Assembly: GCA_009809945.1 (NCBI GenBank)
Contig: WTPW01000354.1
Span: 353,253-417,252, forward strand
Source: Gigaspora margarita
Lineage: Eukaryota; Glomeromycota; Glomeromycetes; Diversisporales; Gigasporaceae
Length of the DNA stretch: 64,000 nucleotides
Direction: 5' to 3'
In this document: positions 57,051-64,000 of the stretch, in pieces
Layout: every line of letters begins with the position of its first letter
Position numbering within the stretch: the first letter of the stretch is position 1
The notes under the pieces: generated by a model
What the model was told of the DNA's origin: nothing
Databases searched by the model: none
The model's input: only the letters and a program-made list of their open reading frames with translations
Made by a program: the position numbers and the translations under genes

Positions 57051-59998
57051 TTACTGAATTAGTTCTTTATATACGATATTAATTGTTTTGAGCATTGTAT
57101 TATTTTCTCCCAATAAAATTAAACAATGATTTCTATTTCTTACACGGGAAATAGCAGTATACAATTGACCATGGGCAAACATGTGAGTTCAAAGATCTAT
57201 AACGACGCGATCTAAAGTAAGGCCTTGACAACTATTGAAAGTTGTTGAGTAAGCTAGTCGTAATGGAAATTGCTTTCGGAATACTGTCCATGAGCAGTAA
57301 TCTGGTTGAAAATAAAAATTTATTCGAGGTAGTAAGTGAGTTTCTGATATTTTATTTGATTGATTGTCATTAAGCAATTTCATTTCAACTAATCGTTGAC
57401 CCAATTTAGTTATCATAACTCGCGCATTTTTTACTAATCTTTTTTCAATAGAGATATTTCGCATAATTGTACAAATGGCACCAACTTTCAGATTAAGTTC
57501 ATGATTAGGTATTCCAGGGTGTGTTAATTGAGTTAAGTAATCTGGTGTTGCGATAGGATGATTATTTAATATTTCATCATTCTCTTTGACAGTATCAAAA
57601 CTAAAGTATGTGCGAGCAGTTCTTGGTAAAATATTAAGGATTTTAACATTAAAATCATTCACTAGAGCATTGCGAGGGCTAAGGAAAGCTCTTTTTTGTA
57701 GCATTGTATAATCCGTTAACAGATTTTTTGGATATAAGAAGGAGATTGCTTTGTTGATATCCTGAGTTGTTTGAAAAATATCCAAAGATACATTAGATTC
57801 TTGCCAATTGTTTCCAATGGCATCAACAAAATCAGCAAATTCTGGATCATTTGCATTGCGTATTGGTTGGTTGAGAACGTATTTATCAAAATGAGTCCAC
57901 AAATGTGAAGTTTTAATAGACGCATCAATTGTAGCACTTTTACCTGCTCCTTTAACTACTGGGGCTACTTGTTTGAAATCTCCAACTCCAATGAACGGCT
58001 TTCCTCCGAATGGTTCATTTTTATTACAAATTTGTCTGAGGAGAAGATCAACACAATCTAGTATAGCTTTATTCGCCATTGGGAGTTCATCCCAAATTAA
58101 TAATACAGATTCACGAATTAAATCTGCGCGATTACTAAAATATTTAATTGTTGATTGAATATTAATGTTATTTTCTTCTACAGGTATTCTAAATAATGAA
58201 TGAGCTGTACGTCTGCCTTCATATAATAGTGCTGCTAATGCTGTTGATCCACAAGGTAAACCAATTTTTTTTGCAGCCCAAATTAAGTAACAAATAGCAT
58301 TAATAAGAAAAGTTTTACCACGGCCAGCTTTTCCATCTAAAAACTTTGGAAATTTTGTTACTGGAATATAATTATTTTTTTGTTAATGAAGTATATGAGC
58401 TATTACTTCATCATAAAATTTTAATTGTTCTGAGGTCAATTTTGAGCATAATTCATTAGATAGTTGATTGTATTGGACATAATCTGAATAACGTTGATAT
58501 TCTGCTATTACTTCTTGAGTCCAGGTTTGTGGCTCAGGAAGACCAAAATTGCGTATTCGTCATCCATGTTCTGCAAGCATAGATGCTATTTGTTGAAGCA
58601 TAACATTAATAGCATTGGATTGATTGTTACAAAATTGTTCTCTTAGATCTGCAGAAAGGTTCCAACTAAATTTTTGCCAAATATCTAGTGTGGGAGCACC
58701 ATCTAAAATTAGCTGTACGAATAAAAAATGTAATTGTGCTGGTGTAGAGAGATTTTTAACAGCTTCTTTCATGGCAAATATGCCTATGTTCGTTCATAAA
58801 CAACCCTATTTCACGTGCAGTTTCTTGGTAAGTTGAATATGTATTTCCATTAATGATTTTAGTTTCATTCCATGTTCGAGCTGCGCGATGTATCAAAATA
58901 CATCTAAAATAAAAAATTTTACCAGCTCCTGGTGTAACCAAAACGATTCGAGTAATTTTATTAGTGGTTCTTTTATGTACAATTTTTCTTAATACACCAT
59001 CTTTTTCCTGTTCAAGGAAATCATCTTCACGTATATCTTGTTGTTTATAAGGATACAATATACACTGTTCATAATATTCTGTATACTTAAGATTGTCAAA
59101 TAAAGGTTCGACTGATCGAAGGAAATATCGATTTAAAAGTGATACAGATGAAACATTACATGAGCGCGAATATTGTGAGATATTCGCATTTAAAAGGTGA
59201 ATAGGAAGAGCTTGTACTGGTGGATCTGCAGATGTTATATAATATCGAAATATTCTCCATGCAGCTTCAGGAGCTGATAGGTATCTTCCTTTTATATAGT
59301 CTTTAATTTCATTTACAGACTGTTGTTTTGGCGAAGGATTACTGTTATTTGAAGCTTGATAAATAGGATTAGTTGTTCCAGAATTTTGTGGTTCAGATCG
59401 GTAAGTATTATTATCAGTCACAGTATAGTTAACATAGTCAGGTCCTTTAAAAAGGTACTTATATAAATACATAAATATATGTACAGTAGAAGCCATTTCA
59501 AAATTGATATGACATTCTAATTTCATCATTAACATAGGATTATACGGTACAACTCATACATCTTCTTGAGTTCGCTGACGATAGTGGACATAACCTTTTT
59601 CATCAATATAAGTTTCTGGAGCTATCAGCTTAAGATATTGATAAATACAAATCCCATTACGAAGACAACAGGGTGAATGTTGTTGTCTATGAAGCATGTA
59701 TTTTTTAACCATTTCCTTTAAGTGCCCATCTTCACAAGGCATTTCAGCTAAAATAATTTTGTCAATTTGATCAATTGGGAGTTCAGGGTGCACACGCATT
59801 ACAATATGTGCATGCGGAAGCCCGTGTTTTTGAAATTCTATTACACTAATTATATATGCAATTGATCCAAAGTATTCACGTAATAGATCTTTTAATTTTC
59901 CAAATCGAGAATGAAATGCACGTACAACAATTGTTGCCAATTCAGAAGCATTTTGCCCAGGCCTTAGAAATGTTTTAATTTCTTCCCAATTTGGATTA

Positions 59999-60957
59999 CC
60001 GTATAAGCGCGAAATAACGGGCCGGGGCGTTATTTCGAAATCCGGACACCCCCAAAATAACATTTAGTGTCTCGAATTAACGCCCATGCGCGTCCCGAAT
60101 TAACGCGCCCCAGATATAACCGGTAATTGATTCGTGCAGCAATTCAACTGCATCGTTGACATGGGCCATAAAAACTTAGTATTTATAGCTGTTCTTATCT
60201 ATATAGTAAAAAATTTACCGAATGATTATTTTGCCGCTTCAATAAGTTTTTGATTTTTGGTAATGCAATATCTTGTTATTTACAGCTGATTCGAAAATTA
60301 GTGGGACATTTGAAAAATTTTCTTGTTTTTGAAACCTTTCGGTTTCGTCTTATGAAACATCTAACTCTTCGGAAACCATGTCACAGTCTTCGGAACTTCG
60401 GTCCGATAATGGTGATGCGATTTCCGAAGAGTTAGATGATTCATCCGAAAGGTTTCAAAAACGAGAAAATTTTCAAGTGTCCAACTAATTTTCAAATCAT
60501 CTGTAATATAAGTGATAAGGTTAAATAAAATTCGAGCCAATCATTTATGTGAGATTGGATAATTATTAAGAATAAAAGTGACTACTGTATTTGATCAGAA
60601 ATTATAAGCCCGATTATGAATTTCTTATGAGTGCTAATGAATTTTTGTATGCATATAACCTAGTTGCTTATAAATGTCTGTACATATGCACCTGATTACT
60701 TATAAATTTAGTACACTTATTATAATTTTATACGCTTAGATGATTTATCACTTTGTTACCCCCTTTATAGTTTTTAAATATATATTTATGAAACAATATT
60801 TTTAGGTCTTATTATGCAAGTTGCATGCGCGTTATTTTAAAAATCTTTGACTCCGAAAATCAGTTCTTATTTCGAAATAACGCGCATGCGCGTACTCGAA
60901 ATAACGCGCCGGTCAATCAATTAACGCGCAGGGGAGCGTTATTTCGCGCTTGTACGG
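59999..60957. mobile_element. TA-target element in Helitron 2, 959 bp
   Basis: The ends CCGTATAAGCGCGAAATAAC and a complement CCGTACAAGCGCGAAATAAC are flanked by TA (59997-59998, 60958-60959). Removing it with one TA rejoins the Rep codons Met-Thr-Thr-Asn-Pro-Asn-Trp in frame, confirming the limits. Words GAAATAACGC, GCGTTATTTCG and AATTAACGCGC cluster at both ends. No transposase inside. Same family as 30844-31098. A nested palindrome (60277-60510) occupies the interior. Confidence 0.93.
60277..60510. repeat. Nested palindrome, arms about 100 bp
   Basis: Starts TTACAGCTGATTCGAAAATT and ends with a complement TTACAGATGATTTGAAAATT. The arms include TTTTTGAAACCTTTCGG/CCGAAAGGTTTCAAAAA and CATCTAACTCTTCGGAAA with its complement. 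Probably another foldback inserted in the 959-bp element. Confidence 0.8.
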
Positions 60958-62202
60958 TAGTCGTCATTGTTATAAAAAAACTTGGCTTTCCCCAGCAACG
61001 GGCAAGCGCAAGTGCATTAGCAACATGTGTAGAGACCTACTTTTTTGATCCCATAAATGAAGCAAAAAGATGGAGGTTTCCTTCATCTTCACTGTCATCA
61101 TCAAAATCTTCTTCAACAGTCATTAAATTTCGTCTTTGGTTTTTTTTTTCTTTTTGAAGTCGAATTTTTTCATTTAAAATATAGTTTAAACTCTTCTTCA
61201 ACACGTGAATACATATCCACCAAATATTCAGATGTTAGTCTTCCAAAAAATAAAAACCATTGTTCATGTAACAATCGACAGCGATACCAATCAATTTGTG
61301 ATAAATTATAAGAATTGTTGGCATGCCAACCTAGTGTCCCATGAGGAAAAAATAGTGGATATTGTAGTGGCTCATATTGAGAACTAAGGATATTTATAAA
61401 TTTGGGTGTAGCATCTGCATGACACCAAATAACCATACTCTGTGGCGATATATTAACAGTGTTATTCGCATGCATAATGGCAGCTATTTCACCAGTAAAA
61501 GTATTTTCATTTAGTTCAAGTGCTGCTGTATGCGGTAAATTTTCTCGTAGCATTCGTAAAGAATATATGTAGGGATTAATATGAAATAGTATAGTTTGAA
61601 TAGCAGATATCCATGTATCAGGGATTCCATTATTCTGGGCTGTATGATTTCGTTCTTGTTCATCATAAAGATACCAATGTATAGAATGATTTGGAGTATT
61701 GGTTGGGAGGATGCGATGGTAAATATGTCCAGTAATGCAAATTGATAATGGTACAGGAAGATGTACAAAATGACCTTCTACACCAATTGCTGTAAATGAA
61801 AATAAAGCATTGAGTTTTCTAGATAGATTACTGCTTCTAGGATCATTTAAAATAGTATTAATATCCATAGGATAGGCTGGTAACAAAGGTAAGATGCGTT
61901 TTCCACAATTACAGCAAAATTAATCTAATTCACCCGTAAGGAGTAAACTTGAGCAGTGAGGACATCTTCGATTCCACAAGAAGGTCAATGGAAGTAAACT
62001 TTTTTCACCTAAAGCACATAATTTGTCCCACCAAAATGTAGTTTTAGAGATCATTGGATTTATTTTATTTTTTTTTATTTCCTGGTCCAATATGCTTTCG
62101 TACTCGGTAATGATGTTTGTATTCAGTGTTCCATTGTTTTTGCCGTACGCAAGCTTCTAGATGTTTTGAAGTAGTATTTTTATGGTCTTTATGAACGCGC
62201 AT

Positions 62203-63032
62203 TGTAGTTTTTTTCCAATTCAAAAATATTTTTTTTGTTATTATATATGTTTTTTCTATTTTTTTTTTATTTTTTTTTTGAAAATGAATTTAATTTTATT
62301 TTATATTCATTATTTATTAATATTTTATCCCATTAGAGATTAGTAAAAAGCTGAATACATGTATAATTGGTTATTACTGTAAGTAACCGTTGGGAAAAAA
62401 AGATCATTATTATATGTACATATATTAAATAAGGATAGTATAAATAGCTTTAACACGCTATCCATATTATGAAATGCACAATATAGGCTAATTCTTTTTA
62501 AATTTATTATTTAATAATTAATCTTTTTTAATTAGATAGACTTGATAGTTGAATATAGATCATTGGTCAATTGAATTTAATTCTATTTTTCAATGATTAT
62601 ATCGCAAATAAAATGGAAGAAGCATTATATGTAAGTAAATGCTAATAAATTGAATGCTAATTAATTCTTTGTTAGCAAGTGAACCGAATTTAATAAAATA
62701 TAATGTACTGTACAATTTTAATCACATTTTTTTTGTAGATATTTTTTACGACTAACACATTTATATAACAAAACAGATTGTAAGAAATATATATTACATA
62801 ATATATGTGTATATTTAAAAATTAAGCATAAATAAATAAATTATAATAAATTAAAATAATAATAATAAATAAATTAAATATAATTATAAATGTTTGTGTG
62901 AAAATCAAAATTTGAAAGTTCTCTTGAAATTGAATCAGCGGCTTGATAATTTGAGTAATATAATACAATAATGGTATTACTGGAACTCTTTCAGGTTTTC
63001 ATTTTCATGTACTCATACGTACTTACTTATAT
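62203..63032. other. AT-rich upstream of Helitron 2
   Basis: Poly-T tracts at 62220-62290 may be part of the Helitron promoter. Nothing else is recognised. The Helitron 5' end (TC) could not be placed. Confidence 0.4.
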
Positions 63033-63700
63033 TGTGAAGGGCATCGGACCCACCTATATTTTTTTTCAAATTGTTTTATTTAAAAATTTTTTTTATTACT
63101 TAAATATTTTATTATTATGTGTATAGTTGTTCTTCTTCTTCGATCTAATATGGTAATGAAAAGTTCGAACCTTTAGTATTTAGCCCTTTACTGATCCATA
63201 CTTTATTTAGTTACTTCGGTGCATTTGACCAAAATAATTTGATTAATGCCACTAATGGTATTAATGTCACTTATCGCATTTATTGCATTAATTATCCTTA
63301 TCGCATTAATGTCATTTGCCATCTTAATGACACTTATTGTATTACTGTCCTTTATTACTTTAATAATACTTTCGTTGTATTAAAAGTTGTAATTAAAATA
63401 AGATGGTAAAAGTATAAGAGCAGTGTTTTCGGCACTTAAAAATAAAAGAGATAAGAAGTGAATAATTAGTAGAGTGTTAAAAACTTCAAAATCAGAATAG
63501 AAATATTACCTCTAAGTGGTTAAGATACTATCTCTAAGTTTTGTTTTAATTGTTCAGTCATTTTACTCTTCTTATTCTTGTTATTACCCAAAAAAGCCTT
63601 TTTCGAATCGCTTCGTTGAGTTTTGAGACCTTTCAAATTGGAATGGAAGTGTCAAGTTTTGAAAATTATCTTTGAAACATATTAATAGAAGTTTAGAATT
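63033..63700 (+). mobile_element. Start of a related LTR, truncated
   Basis: TGTGAAGGGCATCGGACCCA matches the TGTGAAGGGCT start of the Ty3 LTRs. It has the same architecture: T-rich block, tandem CTTATCGCATTAATGTCA-like repeats (63240-63360) where the other LTRs have CAGATCTGT repeats, TATA-like AAAGTATAAG (63408), AATAAAAGAG (63445) and TCTAAGTTTTGT (63534). Similarity fades after about 63700 and no CTTCACA end is seen in the window. Confidence 0.7.
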
Positions 63701-64000
63701 CATAGTTACCACCTGTGTATAAAATAGCATGATAAAAATCCGGATCTATTTTTTTATATTGCATATACCGGTATTTTAAAATTGGGCCGGTGCAACAAAC
63801 GGTGCATGATCCGGAATTTTTTGAAGTAACCGGTGCGTGCATCTATGTGCCCCCAATGATCTGATGGTCATTTTCTACTAATGCAGGTTTTTTTTTTTTT
63901 TGAACCGGTATTTTTTTATATAACAGGTGCATGTAGTGATGTGCCACGTACAGTACTATACGTACAGTACTGTACGTACTGTACGTACTGTACGCTAAAA
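63701..64000. repeat. CCGGT-rich repeat and GTAC palindrome tract
   Basis: 63720-63930 contains several ACCGGT / CCGGTGC words (possibly subterminal motifs of a DNA transposon inserted into the LTR). 63944-63993 is a tract of ACGTAC/GTACAGTACT words, self-complementary throughout, running to the window edge. Confidence 0.6.

Larger units (their letters stand above)
57051..62202 (-). pseudogene. Helitron 2 Rep-helicase
   Basis: Minus strand from ATG 62202 (MRVHKDHKNTTSKHLEACVR). Order: zinc-binding NRRCPHCSSLL...FCCNCGKRILPLLP (about 61970-61890); PMDINTILNDPRSSNLSRKL and SLRMLRENLPHTA to 61170; VANALALARCWGKPSFFITM (about 61030); interruption by the 959-bp element; NPNWEEI; intact HUH motif HGLPHAHIVMRV (about 59810); EIKDYIKGRYLSAPEAAWRI with candidate nucleophile Tyr pair (about 59310); SF1/PIF1 helicase with Walker A GKAGRGKTFLINAI, Walker B LLIWDELPM, GVGDFKQVAPVV, STTFNSCQGLTLDRV and MFAHGQLYTAISRVR, ending at TAA 57051. 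Stops at 61037 (TAG), 59554 (TGA), 58560 (TGA), 58383 (TAA) and 57189 (TGA), plus shifts near 58770 and 61170. Catalytic motifs remain, so decay is recent. Confidence 0.92.

Overview
This window is AT-rich eukaryotic DNA that is almost entirely transposon debris. It most resembles the genome of an arbuscular mycorrhizal fungus of the Rhizophagus type. The reasons are decayed tyrosine-kinase-like and Sel1-repeat genes (families hugely expanded in those fungi), two Helitrons of the lineage seen there, a chromovirus-type Ty3 element with extra reading frames, short GT-AG introns, and no bacterial signals. The species call is inference. I found no tRNA, rRNA or CRISPR. The only apparently intact multi-domain gene is a two-exon OB-fold (RPA-like) gene carried by one Helitron.

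Layout. 1-1080: a 108-bp satellite. 2124-3101: broken protein-kinase gene. 4.1-12 kb: non-autonomous DNA transposons and foldbacks, including three with exact or near-exact 8-bp target duplications (6766-9028, 10772-11052, 11752-11931) and a 434-bp snap-back palindrome (10138-10571). 13.45-15.66 kb: decayed Sel1-repeat and kinase sequence. 17.6-35.4 kb: Helitron 1 (+ strand), split by a 12.9-kb element at 19185-32109 and by a solo LTR at 32362-33206.

The 12.9-kb element is the main discovery candidate. It has about 740-bp terminal inverted repeats and a perfect 5-bp target duplication. It carries a protein-primed type B DNA polymerase, an rve integrase, and a large opposite-strand gene that looks like retroelement Gag plus a retropepsin-like region. 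Three small genes accompany these: a helix-turn-helix protein, a cysteine-rich protein and an unknown. This is a Polinton/Maverick-like layout with a Gag-like module where capsid genes are expected. It is itself hit by a 255-bp TA-target MITE (30844-31098).

35.9-36.2 kb is another hAT-like MITE. 37326-47136 is a full-length Ty3 element: LTRs with TGTGAAG/CTTCACA ends, gag, pol, a captured Sel1 fragment and an extra 3' ORF. Its 5' LTR carries a nested 286-bp MITE. 47274-48109 is a TA-flanked palindromic element. 48.4-49.25 kb holds relatives of the satellite and a foldback. 50.0-54.6 kb is a segmental duplication interrupted by a hAT-like element with GGGCC-rich ends (51173-52859, containing an 890-nt assembly gap) and by a candidate retrocopy (53206-54304). 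54.9-62.2 kb is Helitron 2 (- strand) with its RPA-like gene. Its Rep domain is split by a 959-bp TA-target element whose removal restores the reading frame. 63033 onward is the start of another related LTR.

Most premature stops and lost catalytic residues can be explained by single C-to-T or G-to-A changes. This suggests decay by deamination of methylated cytosine or a RIP-like process.
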